NCBI RefSeq assembly: GCF_900103975.1
Contig: NZ_FNIR01000004.1
Coordinates: forward strand, 124,001 to 188,000
Direction of reading: 5' to 3'
Length of the DNA: 64,000 bases
From: Klenkia soli
GTDB taxonomy: Bacteria > Actinomycetota > Actinomycetes > Mycobacteriales > Geodermatophilaceae
Positions 35,848 through 45,394 of this stretch are shown here, one piece after another; position 1 is the stretch's first letter; each line of letters starts with the position of its first letter. The notes under the pieces were generated by a model, which saw only the letters and a list, made by a program, of their open reading frames with translations, was not told where the DNA came from and did no database searches. A program made the position numbers and the translations under genes.

Positions 35848-36100
35848 ACGCCTGGGAGGACACCCGGGGCAGCCGGCGTGGTCGGCTCCTCCACCCGGTG
35901 TCCAGGCTGGTCCCACAGCCGCCCTCGGGCGAGCCTCATCGCGAGACGTCGACGACGCGCGACTGCCGTCCTTCGTCCCGCTCCCACAGACCCGTTCCCC
36001 CTCCTCGGTCCCGCCGCGGCCTCGTCGCGGCGAACCCGAGAGGGCCCCGGGTCACCCCCTGCGCCAGTAGGCGCAGGTCACCGCAGGGAAGGACCTGTAC
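35848..36100 (+). promoter_or_regulatory. thrB-rho intergenic leader with three hairpins
   Basis: No credible ORF. Three inverted repeats are visible. GGACACC (35858-35864) pairs with GGTGTCC (35897-35903) and encloses the smaller AGCCG/CGGCT hairpin. CGCCGCG (36012-36018) pairs with CGCGGCG (36026-36032). CTGCGCC-AGTA-GGCGCAG (36059-36076) sits about 25 nt before the rho GTG. The first may end the threonine operon; the others belong to a structured rho 5' leader, where autoregulation by Rho is common in bacteria. The rho ribosome-binding site is probably GGGAAGGA at about 36086-36093. Confidence 0.5.
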
Positions 36101-38482
36101 GTGAGCGAGACCACCTCTCTGGTCGACGGCGCCGCCTCCGGTGCGGACGTCGCGACCGAGGCCGCCGGCAAGCGCCGCCGCGGCAACGGGCTGTCGGCCA
36201 TGCTGCTGCCCGAGCTCCAGCGACTGGCGGGGGAGCTGGGCATCCCCGGCACCGGCCGGATGCGCAAGAGCGACCTCGTCGCCGCCATCTCCGAGCGCCA
36301 GGTCGACGCCCCGGCGCGGGCCGCTGCGGCGGCCCCGGCAGCAGCAGCCCCGGCAGCCCCGGCAGCAGCGGCCCCGGCAGCAGCGGCCCCCGCCGAGCCG
36401 GCCCCGGCCACCGAGGCCCCGGCCGGGCAGGCACCCGCCGACCCCGGGCCGACCGAGGCCGCGGCGCAGGCGCCGACCGCCCGTCGGCGCCGGGCGGCCA
36501 GCCGCCCGGCCGGAGCGCCCTCGGCCGACGTGCCGGACGCCGGTGTCCCGACCGCCGGGTCGCCCGCCCCCGTGCAGGCCGAGCAGCCGCGGTCCACCAC
36601 CGTCGAGGACGCCCCCGCCCGGGGCGACCAGGCCGACCAGGCCGACGGCCGCCCGGAGCGCCCGCAGCGCAGCCGTGACCGCAGCCGGGCCGAGCGGGCC
36701 GGCCGCACCGGCGGCGACCGGGCCGAGGGCCAGGACGACCGCGGCCAGGGCAACCAGGGCGGTCAGGGCAACCAGCGCGGACGCGACGCCCACGGCGCCG
36801 ACGAGCGCGACGACCGCGACGACCGCGACCAGGCCGACGGCCAGGACCGGAACGGGCGCACCCGCAACCGCGGCCGGGACGACGACCGCGACCAGGCCGG
36901 GTCCGAGGACCGCGGCGGGCGCCAGCGCACCCGCAACCGGGGCGATGTCCGTGGTGATGTCCGTGGCGACCGAGACGACCGCGACGACCGCGACGACACC
37001 ACCGACCGGGGCGGTCGCACGCGCAACCGCGGCCGGGACGACGACCGCGACCAGGTCGACGGTCCCGACCGCGGCGACCAGCGCGGTGACCGGCAGGGCC
37101 AGAACGGCCCCGACCGCGGCCGCAACGATCGCCCGGGCGGCAACCGCCCCGACGGCCGCCCCGACACCCGCGGTGATGCCCGCAACGACGGCCGGGACGA
37201 CGAGGACGACGACGAGTTCGACGGCAACGGTCGTCGGCGTGGTCGCCGCTACCGCGACCGCAACCGGCGCGGTGGCAGCACCGGCACCCAGGGCGGCGGC
37301 CGCGACCGCTACGACCAGGGCGAGCCGGCCGTGGCCGAGGACGACGTCCTGCTGCCCGTGGCCGGCATCCTCGACGTCCTGGACAACTACGCCTTCGTCC
37401 GCACGTCGGGCTACCTGACCGGGCCCAACGACGTCTACGTCTCGTTGTCCCAGGTGCGCCGCTACGGCCTCCGCCGCGGCGACGCCATCACCGGCGCCGT
37501 GCGCCAGCCGCGCGAGGGCGAGCGCAAGGACAAGTACAACGCGCTGGTCCGGCTGGACTCCGTCAACGGCCTGGACCCCGAGCAGGCCCGCACCCGGCCC
37601 GAGTTCACCAAGCTGGTGCCGCTCTACCCGCAGGAGCGCCTGCGGATGGAGACCGACTCCACGACCCTCACCACCCGGGTGCTGGACCTCGTCATGCCCA
37701 TCGGCAAGGGGCAGCGGGCGCTCATCGTCTCGCCGCCCAAGGCCGGCAAGACGATGGTGCTGCAGGCGATCGCCAACGCGATCACCACGAACAACCCCGA
37801 GTGCCACCTCATGGTCGTGCTCGTCGACGAGCGGCCCGAAGAGGTCACCGACATGCAGCGCTCGGTGAAGGGCGAGGTCATCGCCTCGACCTTCGACCGG
37901 CCGGCCACCGACCACACCACGGTGGCGGAGCTGTCCATCGAGCGGGCCAAGCGGCTGGTCGAGATGGGCCACGACGTCGTCGTCCTGCTGGACTCCATCA
38001 CCCGGCTGGGCCGCGCCTACAACCTGGCGGCCCCCGCCAGCGGGCGCATCCTGTCCGGCGGCGTCGACTCCACGGCGCTCTACCCGCCCAAGCGCTTCCT
38101 CGGTGCCGCCCGAAACATCGAGAACGGCGGCTCGCTGACCATCATCGCCTCGGCGCTGGTGGAGACCGGCTCCACGATGGACACGGTCATCTTCGAGGAG
38201 TTCAAGGGCACCGGGAACGCCGAGATCAAGCTCGACCGCCGGTTGGCCGACAAGCGGGTCTTCCCCGCCGTCGACGTCAACGCCTCCAGCACCCGCAAGG
38301 AGGAGCTGCTGATGAGCCCGGACGAGCAGGCCATCGTCATCAAGCTCCGCCGGGTGCTCGCGGCGCTGGAGCCGCAGCAGGCGCTCGAGCTGCTGCTGGG
38401 TCAGCTCAAGAAGACCCGCAACAACATCGAGTTCCTCATGCAGGTCCAGAAGACCACCCTGGGCGCCAACCGCGACGACTGA
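36101..38482 (+). CDS. rho: Transcription termination factor Rho with long disordered insertion
   Basis: 793 residues, far longer than the ~420 of E. coli Rho. Residues ~30-65 form the N-terminal helix bundle ([20 protein letters not shown]). Residues ~66-410 are an Ala/Pro-rich then Arg/Asp/Gly/Asn-rich low-complexity insertion. The RNA-binding primary-site fold then resumes ([17 protein letters not shown]), followed by the ATPase core with P-loop SPPKAGKT, the Q-loop (VGGDST is here [10 protein letters not shown]) and the secondary RNA-binding region. Such inserts occur in Micrococcus and other high-GC Rho proteins and aid termination on structured RNA. The insertion carries in-frame DNA repeats. 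GTG start with GGGAAGGA upstream. Confidence 0.95.
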   Translation: MSETTSLVDGAASGADVATEAAGKRRRGNGLSAMLLPELQRLAGELGIPGTGRMRKSDLVAAISERQVDAPARAAAAAPAAAAPAAPAAAAPAAAAPAEPAPATEAPAGQAPADPGPTEAAAQAPTARRRRAASRPAGAPSADVPDAGVPTAGSPAPVQAEQPRSTTVEDAPARGDQADQADGRPERPQRSRDRSRAERAGRTGGDRAEGQDDRGQGNQGGQGNQRGRDAHGADERDDRDDRDQADGQDRNGRTRNRGRDDDRDQAGSEDRGGRQRTRNRGDVRGDVRGDRDDRDDRDDTTDRGGRTRNRGRDDDRDQVDGPDRGDQRGDRQGQNGPDRGRNDRPGGNRPDGRPDTRGDARNDGRDDEDDDEFDGNGRRRGRRYRDRNRRGGSTGTQGGGRDRYDQGEPAVAEDDVLLPVAGILDVLDNYAFVRTSGYLTGPNDVYVSLSQVRRYGLRRGDAITGAVRQPREGERKDKYNALVRLDSVNGLDPEQARTRPEFTKLVPLYPQERLRMETDSTTLTTRVLDLVMPIGKGQRALIVSPPKAGKTMVLQAIANAITTNNPECHLMVVLVDERPEEVTDMQRSVKGEVIASTFDRPATDHTTVAELSIERAKRLVEMGHDVVVLLDSITRLGRAYNLAAPASGRILSGGVDSTALYPPKRFLGAARNIENGGSLTIIASALVETGSTMDTVIFEEFKGTGNAEIKLDRRLADKRVFPAVDVNASSTRKEELLMSPDEQAIVIKLRRVLAALEPQQALELLLGQLKKTRNNIEFLMQVQKTTLGANRDD
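36863..37055 (+). repeat. In-frame direct repeat within the Rho insertion
   Basis: The 34-nt stretch at 36863-36896 recurs exactly at 37022-37055, 159 nt (53 codons) later, encoding [11 protein letters not shown] both times. A 12-nt tandem GATGTCCGTGGT/GATGTCCGTGGC (encoding DVRG twice) lies between. The surrounding 36.7-37.3 kb is rich in GACGACCGC variants. The insertion probably grows and shrinks by unequal exchange that keeps frame. Confidence 0.8.
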
Positions 38483-38609
38483 CAGGTGTGGGAGACTTGC
38501 CGACCGAGCCCCGGTGCGGCGAGGAACATCCCAGCCCACCGACGACGTTCATCCCCATGCACAGGCCGACCGACCTCGGCCCGCCAGACCTAGAGAGAGG
38601 GCCAGGGAC

Positions 38610-38834
38610 ATGAAGCCCGACATCCACCCCGAGTACCACGAGACCGCTGTGACCTGCGGTTGCGGCAACTCCTTCACCACCCGCAGCACCATCCCCGGCG
38701 GCACGCTGTCGGTCGAGATGTGCTCGGCCTGCCACCCGTTCTACACGGGCAAGCAGCGCGTCCTGGACACCGGCGGCCGCGTGGCCCGGTTCGAGAAGCG
38801 CTTCGGCAAGCGCGAGACCGCAGCCAGCAAGTAG
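38610..38834 (+). CDS. rpmE: 50S ribosomal protein L31 (zinc-ribbon form)
   Basis: 74 residues. Four cysteines (16, 18, 38 and 41) make the zinc ribbon, so this is the C+ form that can serve as a zinc store; the HPFYTGKQ and [11 protein letters not shown] segments are typical L31. ATG lies after AGAGAGG/CCAGGGA. It follows rho as in mycobacteria. I see no further feature in the 127-nt gap before it. Confidence 0.96.
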   Translation: MKPDIHPEYHETAVTCGCGNSFTTRSTIPGGTLSVEMCSACHPFYTGKQRVLDTGGRVARFEKRFGKRETAASK

Positions 38835-38840
38835 CACCAC

Positions 38841-38887
38841 CGACGGCGCCCGCACCGCTCCCACCAGGAGCGGGGCGGGCGCCGTCG
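38841..38887 (+). terminator. Strong hairpin terminator after rpmE
   Basis: CGACGGCGCCCGC (38841-38853) pairs perfectly over 13 bp with 38875-38887, and a second 7-bp hairpin (CCGCTCC/GGAGCGG) forms inside the loop. It starts 6 nt after the rpmE stop. It should separate rpmE from prfA, at least partly. Confidence 0.85.
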
Positions 38888-38915
38888 TCGTGTCCACCCC
38901 GAGGAGAGGCCTGCA

Positions 38916-39986
38916 GTGAGCGGAACACCGGACGGCGGTCTCGCCGACCTGCTTGCCGAGCACGCCTCCCTGGAGCTGGAGCTGGCCGACCCGGGCGTGC
39001 ACGCCGACCAGTCCCGCGCCCGCCGGCTGGCCCGCCGCTACGCGTCGTTGGCCCCGCTGGTCGAGACCTCCCGCGCGCTCGAGGCCGCCCGCGCCGACCG
39101 CGAGGCCGCCCTGGAGCTGGCCGCCGAGGACGCCGCGTTCGCCGCCGAGGCCACGGCGCTGGCCGACCAGATCGCCCGTCTCGAGGACCGGCTCCGCGAG
39201 CAGCTGCTGCCCAAGGACCCCGACGACGACAAGGACGTCATCCTCGAGATCAAGGCGGGGGAGGGCGGTGCGGAGTCCGCGCTGTTCGTCGGCGACCTGC
39301 TGCGCATGTACCTGCGCTACGCCGAGCGCCGCGGCTGGGCCACCCAGGTGCTCGAGGCCGTCGACGCCGAGCTGGGTGGCTACAAGGACGTCGCCGTGGC
39401 GGTCAAGGCCCGCGGCGACGAGGGCATCTGGTCCCGGCTGAAGTTCGAGGGCGGCGTGCACCGCGTGCAGCGGGTGCCGGTCACCGAGAGCCAGGGCCGC
39501 ATCCACACCTCCGCCGTCGGAGTCCTGGTGCTGCCCGAGGCCGAGGAGGTCGACGTCACCGTCGACCCGAACGACCTGCGCATCGACGTGTTCCGCTCGT
39601 CGGGGCCGGGCGGGCAGAGCGTGAACACCACCGACTCCGCCGTCCGCATCACGCACCTGCCCACCGGCACGGTGGTGACCTCGCAGAACGAGAAGAGCCA
39701 GCTGCAGAACCGGGAGTCCGCGCTGCGCGTGCTGCGGTCCCGGCTGCTGGCCGCCGCCCGGGACGAGGCCGCCGCCACCGCCAGCGACGCCCGGCGCAGC
39801 CAGGTGCGCACGGTCGACCGCAGCGAGCGGGTGCGCACCTACAACTACCCCGAGAACCGGATCTCCGACCACCGGGTGGGCTTCAAGGCGCACAACCTGG
39901 ACGCCGTCCTCGACGGCGAGCTCGACGCCGTCATCGACGCGCTCACGACCGCGCACACCGCCGAGCTGCTCGAGGCCGGCAGCTGA
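38916..39986 (+). CDS. prfA: Peptide chain release factor 1
   Basis: 356 residues. The GGQ peptidyl-hydrolysis motif is in [14 protein letters not shown]. The stop-codon recognition region lies in residues ~180-215 ([14 protein letters not shown], the PxT-type loop being PVT), identifying RF1, which reads UAA and UAG. The C-terminal [14 protein letters not shown] is typical. PrmC, encoded next with an overlapping start, methylates the GGQ glutamine. GTG start with GAGGAG upstream. Confidence 0.96.
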   Translation: MSGTPDGGLADLLAEHASLELELADPGVHADQSRARRLARRYASLAPLVETSRALEAARADREAALELAAEDAAFAAEATALADQIARLEDRLREQLLPKDPDDDKDVILEIKAGEGGAESALFVGDLLRMYLRYAERRGWATQVLEAVDAELGGYKDVAVAVKARGDEGIWSRLKFEGGVHRVQRVPVTESQGRIHTSAVGVLVLPEAEEVDVTVDPNDLRIDVFRSSGPGGQSVNTTDSAVRITHLPTGTVVTSQNEKSQLQNRESALRVLRSRLLAAARDEAAATASDARRSQVRTVDRSERVRTYNYPENRISDHRVGFKAHNLDAVLDGELDAVIDALTTAHTAELLEAGS

Positions 39987-40837
39987 ACCCCCGCACGCTG
40001 CTGACCGCAGCGGCCGCCCGGCTCGCCGAGGCCGGCGTCGAGTCCCCCCGGGTCGACGCCGAGCTGCTGCTCGCCCACGCCCTCGGGGTCCCGCGGTCCC
40101 GGCTGATCACCCTGGACGACGTCGCCGACACCGCCCGCTTCGAGGCGCTGCTCGAGCAGCGGGTGGCCCGGGTGCCGCTGCAGCACCTGACCGGGCGGGC
40201 CGCCTTCCGGCACCTGGAGCTGTCGGTCGGGCCCGGGGTCTTCGTGCCGCGGCCCGAGACCGAGCAGATCGCCGGCTGGGTGCTCTCCCGGCTCGGCCCC
40301 GATCCGGTCGTCGTCGACCTGGGCACGGGCTCCGGGGCCATCGCGCTGGCCGTCGTCCAGGAGCACCCGGGCGCCCGGGTCACCGCGGTCGAGAAGGACG
40401 CCGACGCCATCGCCTGGACCCGGCTCAACGCCGACGCCCGGGCCGCGGCCGGGGACACCCCGGTCACCGTGCTGGCCGGGGACATGACCGACCCGCAGCT
40501 GCTGACCGAGCTCGACGGCACGGTCGACGTGGTCGTCTCCAACCCGCCCTACGTGCCCGACGACGCCCGGCTCCCGCGCGAGGTCGCCGACCACGACCCG
40601 CCGCTGGCGTTGTGGGGTGGCCCGGACGGTCTGGACGTCGTCCGCGGGCTGCTGCGCACCGCGCACCGGCTGCTCCGCCCCGGCGGGTGGTTGGCGGTCG
40701 AGCACGCCGACGTGCAGGGCACCTCGCTGCCGGCGCTGGTGCGGGCGCACGGCGGGTTCACCGACGTCGCCGACCACCCCGACCTCGCCGGGCGGCCCCG
40801 GTACACGACGGCTCAGTCGCAGAAGCGCGACACGTAG
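39983..40837 (+). CDS. prmC: Release factor glutamine methyltransferase PrmC
   Basis: 284 residues. An N-terminal helical domain ([27 protein letters not shown], split as [15 protein letters not shown] and [12 protein letters not shown]) binds RF; SAM loop [15 protein letters not shown]; substrate motif [11 protein letters not shown] holds the glutamine. It methylates RF1 and RF2. The start is noteworthy: no ATG, GTG or TTG lies near the beginning of homology. CTG 39983 overlaps the prfA stop as CTGA and places NPRTLL at residues 2-7, where other PrmC proteins start MTPRxLL. CTG initiation by coupling is inferred. The last 25 nt overlap the convergent GH114-like gene. Confidence 0.92.
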   Translation: MNPRTLLTAAAARLAEAGVESPRVDAELLLAHALGVPRSRLITLDDVADTARFEALLEQRVARVPLQHLTGRAAFRHLELSVGPGVFVPRPETEQIAGWVLSRLGPDPVVVDLGTGSGAIALAVVQEHPGARVTAVEKDADAIAWTRLNADARAAAGDTPVTVLAGDMTDPQLLTELDGTVDVVVSNPPYVPDDARLPREVADHDPPLALWGGPDGLDVVRGLLRTAHRLLRPGGWLAVEHADVQGTSLPALVRAHGGFTDVADHPDLAGRPRYTTAQSQKRDT

Positions 40838-41586
40838 CCCTCGGTGCCGGGCACCGACACGTCGCGGTCGCGCCGCTGCACGGCGACGTGCCCGCCCCGG
40901 GCGTCGCACGCGGCGTCGAAGGCGTCGTCGGTGTACTCGATCTCGACGACCGCGTCGCCGTAGGCGTCGGTGTAGACCGCGCACTCGTCGTAGACCTGGC
41001 ACTGCTCGGTGACCGCGTAGTCGAAGCCCAGGGACCGGCCGTCCAGGTCGGCGGCGTTCTTCTGCGCGATGTCCAGGCCGGCGTCGTGCGCCCGCTCGAC
41101 GAGCAGCTCGGCCATGTACTCCGCGTCGTCCTCGCCCAGCAGGTCCTGGGAGCGGGTCCAGCTGTCCAGGTTGTCGGGCTCGACGGCGTCGAAGCCGTCG
41201 TCCGCGCACCCGTCGATCCAGCCGCCGACCAGGTCGAGCACCCGGGAGCGCTGGTCCGCGCTGCCGATGTCGAGCAGGAACTCCCCGGGCCAGTCGGGGT
41301 CCTCGACCCGGTTCCCGTCCGCGTCGTGCAGGAGCAGGTCCTCGGGGACGTCGTCGGTGCCCGGTTGGGTCTGGAAGGCGTTCACGTAGCAGGCCGACCA
41401 CAGCCCGGGCGCGGGGGAGTCGGTGCGGTCTCGGACCACCCCGGTCACGCCGTCGGCCGGCTCGTACGCACCCCCGAGCTGGTAGTCCACCCGCAGACCC
41501 CACGGTGCGTCCGACTCCGCCGGCGAGCTGCACGCGGCCAGCACCAGCGCACCCACCACCAGCAGCGACCCCCGCACGACCGGCAC
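40813..41586 (-). CDS. Putative GH114-like lipoprotein (endo-alpha-1,4-polygalactosaminidase family)
   Basis: 257 residues. A signal peptide with lipobox LVLAACSS (Cys about residue 19) predicts a membrane-anchored lipoprotein on the cell surface. The mature part is a TIM-barrel-like domain with WGLRVDYQLGG near the start and the acidic FDAVEPDNLDS block after strand 4, as in the GH114/TM1410 group; five or more cysteines suggest disulfides. GH114 enzymes hydrolyse galactosaminogalactan; what this one cuts is unknown. GTG 41586 chosen; another GTG three codons later is equally possible. Divergent from the threonylcarbamoyl-AMP synthase gene by 24 bp. Confidence 0.78.
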   Translation of the reverse strand: MPVVRGSLLVVGALVLAACSSPAESDAPWGLRVDYQLGGAYEPADGVTGVVRDRTDSPAPGLWSACYVNAFQTQPGTDDVPEDLLLHDADGNRVEDPDWPGEFLLDIGSADQRSRVLDLVGGWIDGCADDGFDAVEPDNLDSWTRSQDLLGEDDAEYMAELLVERAHDAGLDIAQKNAADLDGRSLGFDYAVTEQCQVYDECAVYTDAYGDAVVEIEYTDDAFDAACDARGGHVAVQRRDRDVSVPGTEGYVSRFCD

Positions 41587-41610
41587 TCTAGGTGGAGGAG
41601 ACTGGCGGTC

Positions 41611-42252
41611 GTGGCCGACGTCTACGACTGCACCGACGACGAGCAGCGCGCCGCGGGTCTCACCGCCGCCGCTGCCGCGCTCTCCCGCGGTGAGCTGGTC
41701 CTGCTGCCCACCGACACCGTGTACGGGGTGGCGGCCGACGCCTTCACCCCCGAGGCCGTCGGCCGCCTGCTCGCGGCCAAGAACCGGGGCCGGCACATGC
41801 CGGTGCCGGTGCTGATCGCCGAGGCCTCGACGCTGTCCGGCCTGGTCACCGTCGTGCCGCCGGACGCGCACGCCCTGGCCCGGGAGTTCTGGCCCGGTGG
41901 GTTGACCCTCGTCCTCGAGCACACGGCCACCCTGTCCTGGGACCTCGGCGAGTCCGAGGGCACGGTCGCCGTCCGTCTCCCGGACGACGACGTCACCCGC
42001 GACCTGCTCCGCCGCACGGGCCCCCTGGCGGTCTCCAGCGCCAACCGCTCCGGCCGCCCGGCCGCCACCTCCGCGGCGCAGGCGGAGTACCAGCTCGGCG
42101 AGCACGCGGCGGTCGTCCTCGACGACGGCCCGCGCGAGGTGGGCGCGCCGAGCACCATCGTCGACTGCACGGGGGCCCGGCCCCGGGTGCTCCGGGTCGG
42201 GGCGATCGAGGTCGACCGCCTCCGCGAGGTCGTGCCCTCGGTGACCGACTAG
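41611..42252 (+). CDS. L-threonylcarbamoyladenylate synthase (TsaC/Sua5 family)
   Basis: 213 residues forming one YrdC domain: LPTDTVYGVAADAF, AAKNRGRHMPVPVL, WPGGLTLVL, SSANRSGRPAATSA and a Thr-rich STIVDCTGARPRVLR end. It makes threonylcarbamoyl-AMP for the t6A37 tRNA modification. Length is intermediate and there is no full Sua5 C-terminal domain. GTG start with GGAGGAG about 10 nt upstream. Same position as Rv1301 between hemK/prmC and wecA. Confidence 0.94.
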   Translation: MADVYDCTDDEQRAAGLTAAAAALSRGELVLLPTDTVYGVAADAFTPEAVGRLLAAKNRGRHMPVPVLIAEASTLSGLVTVVPPDAHALAREFWPGGLTLVLEHTATLSWDLGESEGTVAVRLPDDDVTRDLLRRTGPLAVSSANRSGRPAATSAAQAEYQLGEHAAVVLDDGPREVGAPSTIVDCTGARPRVLRVGAIEVDRLREVVPSVTD

Positions 42253-42295
42253 CAACTACCGTCGTGGCGTCCCCCGACCCCAGGAGCCCTCCCTC

Positions 42296-43576
42296 GTGCG
42301 CGAGTACGCCGTCGTCTGCCTCACCGCGGCGCTGGTCACCTTCCTGACCACGCCGGTGGTGCGGGTGCTCGCGATGCGCCTCAAGGTGGTCTCCGCCGTC
42401 CGCGAGCGCGACGTCCACGTCATCCCCACCCCGCGCGGCGGGGGGGTCGCGATGTACGCCGGCGTGGCCGCCGCCGTGCTGGTGGCCAGCCGGCTGCCCG
42501 CCCTGCAGCGCACCTTCGAGGACTCCCAGACCTACGCGGTGCTGGTCGCCGGCGGCCTGATCTGCCTGCTCGGGGTGCTCGACGACCGCTTCGAGATCGA
42601 CGCGCTCACCAAGCTCACCGGCCAGATCGCCTGCGCCGGGGTCATGGTGCTGCTGGGTGTGCAGTTCCTGTTCGTGTTCCTGCCCTTCGCCGGCATCGGC
42701 ACGCTGTCCCTGGGCGACGTCGGGGTGCCGCTGACGATCCTGGTCACCGTCCTGGTGGTCAACGCGCTGAACTTCATCGACGGCCTGGACGGCCTGGCCG
42801 CGGGCGTCTCGGCCATCGCGGCGCTGGCCCTGTTCGCCTACAGCTACAACCTGGGCCTGGTCGGCTACGACGACACCGCGTCGGCCCCGGCCCTGATCAC
42901 CGCCGTGCTGGCCGGTGCCTGCCTGGGGTTCCTGCCGCACAACTTCTCCCCGGCCCGGATCTTCATGGGCGACTCCGGCTCGATGATGGTCGGGTTGATG
43001 CTCTCGGCGGCGGCGGTCTCGGCCACCGGGCGGGTCGACACCCAGAGCTTCGACTCCGCCGCCAGCGTGCTGCCGCTGGCGCTGCCGCTGCTGGTGCCGC
43101 TGGCGGTGCTCTTCATCCCGTTCACCGACCTGGTGCTGGCCGTGGTCCGGCGCACCCGCAAGGGCCAGTCGCCCTTCAGCCCGGACAAGATGCACCTGCA
43201 CCACCGGTTGCTGTCGATCGGGCACTCCCACCGGCGCGCGGTGCTGATCATGTACTTCTGGGCGGCGCTGCTCAGCTTCGGCGTCATCGCGCTGTCGATC
43301 TCCGGTGGCACGGTCGAGGTGCTGGTGGTTGTGGGTGCCCTGCTGGTGGTCGGGGTGGTCGTGGTGCTCAGCCCGCGTGCCCGCCGGGCCGAGCGCACGG
43401 CGGCGTCGGTCACGGCGTCGGAGACCCGGGTGGCCCGGGCCGGCCGCGGGTGGGGTCGCGGGGCAGGGGCGCGGAGCCGGTGGGGACGTCCGGGCCGGTC
43501 CGGCCCGGTGCCCGCCGTACCGTCACGGGGAGGAACACCCGCCCGCACCGCCGACCCGACCGGAGCCCCACGATGA
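42296..43576 (+). CDS. wecA: Undecaprenyl/decaprenyl-phosphate GlcNAc-1-phosphate transferase
   Basis: 426 residues with about 11 membrane segments, of the MraY/WecA/TagO family. The conserved cytoplasmic Asp motifs are LLGVLDDRF, ALNFIDGLDGLAAG and IFMGDSGSMM, and the carbohydrate loop PDKMHLHHRLL marks the WecA rather than MraY branch. It transfers GlcNAc-1-phosphate to the polyprenyl phosphate, the first step for arabinogalactan-type or other wall polymers. A ~65-residue Arg/Gly-rich C-terminal tail is extra. GTG start, AGGAG about 9 nt upstream. Overlaps the next gene (ATGA). Confidence 0.93.
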   Translation: MREYAVVCLTAALVTFLTTPVVRVLAMRLKVVSAVRERDVHVIPTPRGGGVAMYAGVAAAVLVASRLPALQRTFEDSQTYAVLVAGGLICLLGVLDDRFEIDALTKLTGQIACAGVMVLLGVQFLFVFLPFAGIGTLSLGDVGVPLTILVTVLVVNALNFIDGLDGLAAGVSAIAALALFAYSYNLGLVGYDDTASAPALITAVLAGACLGFLPHNFSPARIFMGDSGSMMVGLMLSAAAVSATGRVDTQSFDSAASVLPLALPLLVPLAVLFIPFTDLVLAVVRRTRKGQSPFSPDKMHLHHRLLSIGHSHRRAVLIMYFWAALLSFGVIALSISGGTVEVLVVVGALLVVGVVVVLSPRARRAERTAASVTASETRVARAGRGWGRGAGARSRWGRPGRSGPVPAVPSRGGTPARTADPTGAPR

Positions 43577-44085
43577 CCCAGCCCGCCGCCCGCACCGGGC
43601 CGCGCAGCGCTGCCGGCCCCTGGGACCTCTCCTTCCTCCGCGTCGGGGCGCTGGTGACGGCCGGCCTCACGGTCGTCGCGGTGCCCGTCGTGGGCCTGGC
43701 CGCCGGGTGGGCGGAGGCACTGGGGGTGGTGCTCGGCGCCGCCATCACCACCGCGTTCTTCTGCCTGTCGGGCTACGCGATCGCCTGGGCGGGCAAGATC
43801 GACGACTCGTTCACGCTGCCGGCCGCCCTGGGCGCGTTCATGGTGAAGATCATCGGCTTCTTCGCCCTGCTCCAGGCCCTGCCCGCCGACGGGTGGCCCG
43901 ACCGCACGGCGACCGCCTGGGCGGTCGTGGCCGGCGCGCTGCTGTGGAGCGGGGTGCAGGCCCGGTGGGTCTGGACCCGGCAGCTCTACTACACGACCCC
44001 GCCGGCGCCCCCTGCCCCGTCACCCGATCCGGCAGTTCTGCGACGAGCTGTAGAACACCCGGGTCAGAGCCGCACAGACGGCTGA
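43573..44085 (+). CDS. Membrane protein of the ATP synthase locus (Rv1303-like)
   Basis: 170 residues with four hydrophobic segments (about 25-45, 50-72, 83-105, 112-132) and a Pro-rich C-terminal tail. Its position between wecA and the ATP synthase genes matches M. tuberculosis Rv1303, a small AtpI-like membrane protein of uncertain function, perhaps helping Fo assembly. ATG overlaps the wecA stop by 4 nt. No catalytic residues are recognisable. Confidence 0.78.
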   Translation: MTQPAARTGPRSAAGPWDLSFLRVGALVTAGLTVVAVPVVGLAAGWAEALGVVLGAAITTAFFCLSGYAIAWAGKIDDSFTLPAALGAFMVKIIGFFALLQALPADGWPDRTATAWAVVAGALLWSGVQARWVWTRQLYYTTPPAPPAPSPDPAVLRRAVEHPGQSRTDG

Positions 44086-44099
44086 TAGTGTCCGAATCG

Positions 44100-44483
44100 A
44101 TGGACAACGCCTCCACGAAGAACGGTGGCCGCGGCCGTCACCCCTCCTCGTCCGACGAGTCCCACCCCAGCGGTGCGGACATCGGGTGGGGGATCACCGG
44201 GACCCTGCTGTCCGGGTTGATCGTCTGGGGTGGCGCCGGCTGGCTGCTGGACCGGTGGTGGGACACCCGTGCGTTCATCGTGATCGGCATGCTGCTCGGG
44301 CTCGCCTCGGCCATCTACCTGGTGGTCAAGAAGTACGGCGGTGCCACCGACCAGCCCGTGCCGATCAGCACCACGAGCTACAGCAAGATCAGCTCCACCA
44401 GCTACACGACCTACCGCAGGACCCCGGGCGGACGACGGAGCCGGCCACGGGCGCAAGAAGTGACGCAGAAGGGAACACGGTGA
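44100..44483 (+). CDS. AtpZ/AtpI-type F1Fo ATPase accessory protein
   Basis: 127 residues. Two membrane segments (about 30-50 and 58-76) with the GWLLDRWWDTRAFIVIGMLLG pattern, split as GWLLDRWWDTRAF and IVIGMLLG, typical of AtpZ/AtpI proteins that help assemble the c-ring or carry Mg2+. The C-terminal ~50 residues are Ser/Thr/Arg-rich. ATG 44100 or GTG four codons earlier; neither has a clear ribosome-binding site. The stop overlaps the atpB GTG. Confidence 0.8.
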   Translation: MDNASTKNGGRGRHPSSSDESHPSGADIGWGITGTLLSGLIVWGGAGWLLDRWWDTRAFIVIGMLLGLASAIYLVVKKYGGATDQPVPISTTSYSKISSTSYTTYRRTPGGRRSRPRAQEVTQKGTR

Positions 44484-45313
44484 CCTCCAGCGCCTCCGCG
44501 CTCGCGAGCGTGCTCGCAGTCGAGAGCGACTCGGGTGGCGGCTTCGTCGCCCCGAGCATCGCCGAGTTCTACCCGCCGTCGATCGCGGAGTTCTCGATCT
44601 TCGGCATCGACTTCGTGATCACGCGCATCACGATCATCTCGTTCATCGCCACGGCGGCGATCCTGCTGTTCATGGTGCTGGCCACCCGCCGCCCGACCAT
44701 CGTGCCGCGCAAGTCGCAGTGGCTGATGGAGGGCGGTTACTCGCTCGTCCGCGACAACATCGGGCGCGACGTCATCGGCCCGCGGTACAAGCCGTTCGTG
44801 CCGTTCCTGGGCGCGCTGTTCTTCTTCATCCTGGCGAACAACGCGATGAGCATCATCCCGTTCTTCCAGATCTCGCCGATGAGCAAGTTCGCGCTGCCCC
44901 TGGTCCTCGCGATCATGGTCTACGTCCTCTACAACGTGGTCTCCATCAAGAACAAGGGCCTCGGCGGCTACCTCAAGGAGGTCGCGGTCCCCCCGGGCGT
45001 GCCGCCGGTCTTCCTGATCCTGGTGACCCCGATCGAGCTGCTGCAGATGTTCATCATCCGGCCGTTCACCCTCGCCGTGCGTCTGTTCGCGAACCTGTTC
45101 GCCGGTCACATGCTGCTCGTGGTCTTCTCCCTGGGCACCGTCTACCTGCTGGGCAAGGTCGGGGAGAACTTCTCCTTCGTGTTCGCGCCGCTGTCGTTCC
45201 TGATGGCGCTGTTCATGACCTTCTTCGAGGTGCTGGTGATCGTGCTGCAGGCCTACGTCTTCACCGTCCTCACCGCCACGTACCTCAACGGAGCGGTCGA
45301 GAAGGGCCACTAG
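44480..45313 (+). CDS. atpB: ATP synthase subunit a
   Basis: 277 residues. Subunit a of Fo with five or six membrane helices. The essential Arg is in PFTLAVRLFANLFAGHML, and the NMxxxH-like IEL and QAYVFTVLTATYLNGA C-terminal helix form the proton half-channels. It makes the stator channel for the c-ring encoded next. The N-terminal ~50 residues are periplasmic. GTG start overlaps the AtpZ-like gene. Confidence 0.96.
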   Translation: MTSSASALASVLAVESDSGGGFVAPSIAEFYPPSIAEFSIFGIDFVITRITIISFIATAAILLFMVLATRRPTIVPRKSQWLMEGGYSLVRDNIGRDVIGPRYKPFVPFLGALFFFILANNAMSIIPFFQISPMSKFALPLVLAIMVYVLYNVVSIKNKGLGGYLKEVAVPPGVPPVFLILVTPIELLQMFIIRPFTLAVRLFANLFAGHMLLVVFSLGTVYLLGKVGENFSFVFAPLSFLMALFMTFFEVLVIVLQAYVFTVLTATYLNGAVEKGH

Positions 45314-45394
45314 GCCCGCTCGACCCACATTCGCACCACCCCCGCCAGCCACCCGGGACCATCCCGGGTGACCGACACAGGAGGAACACCACGC

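Noticed and set aside
36101-38482. Rho insertion as evidence of a gene fusion or horizontal transfer
   Set aside because: Long disordered N-terminal insertions are normal in high-GC actinobacterial Rho proteins and base composition matches the neighbours.
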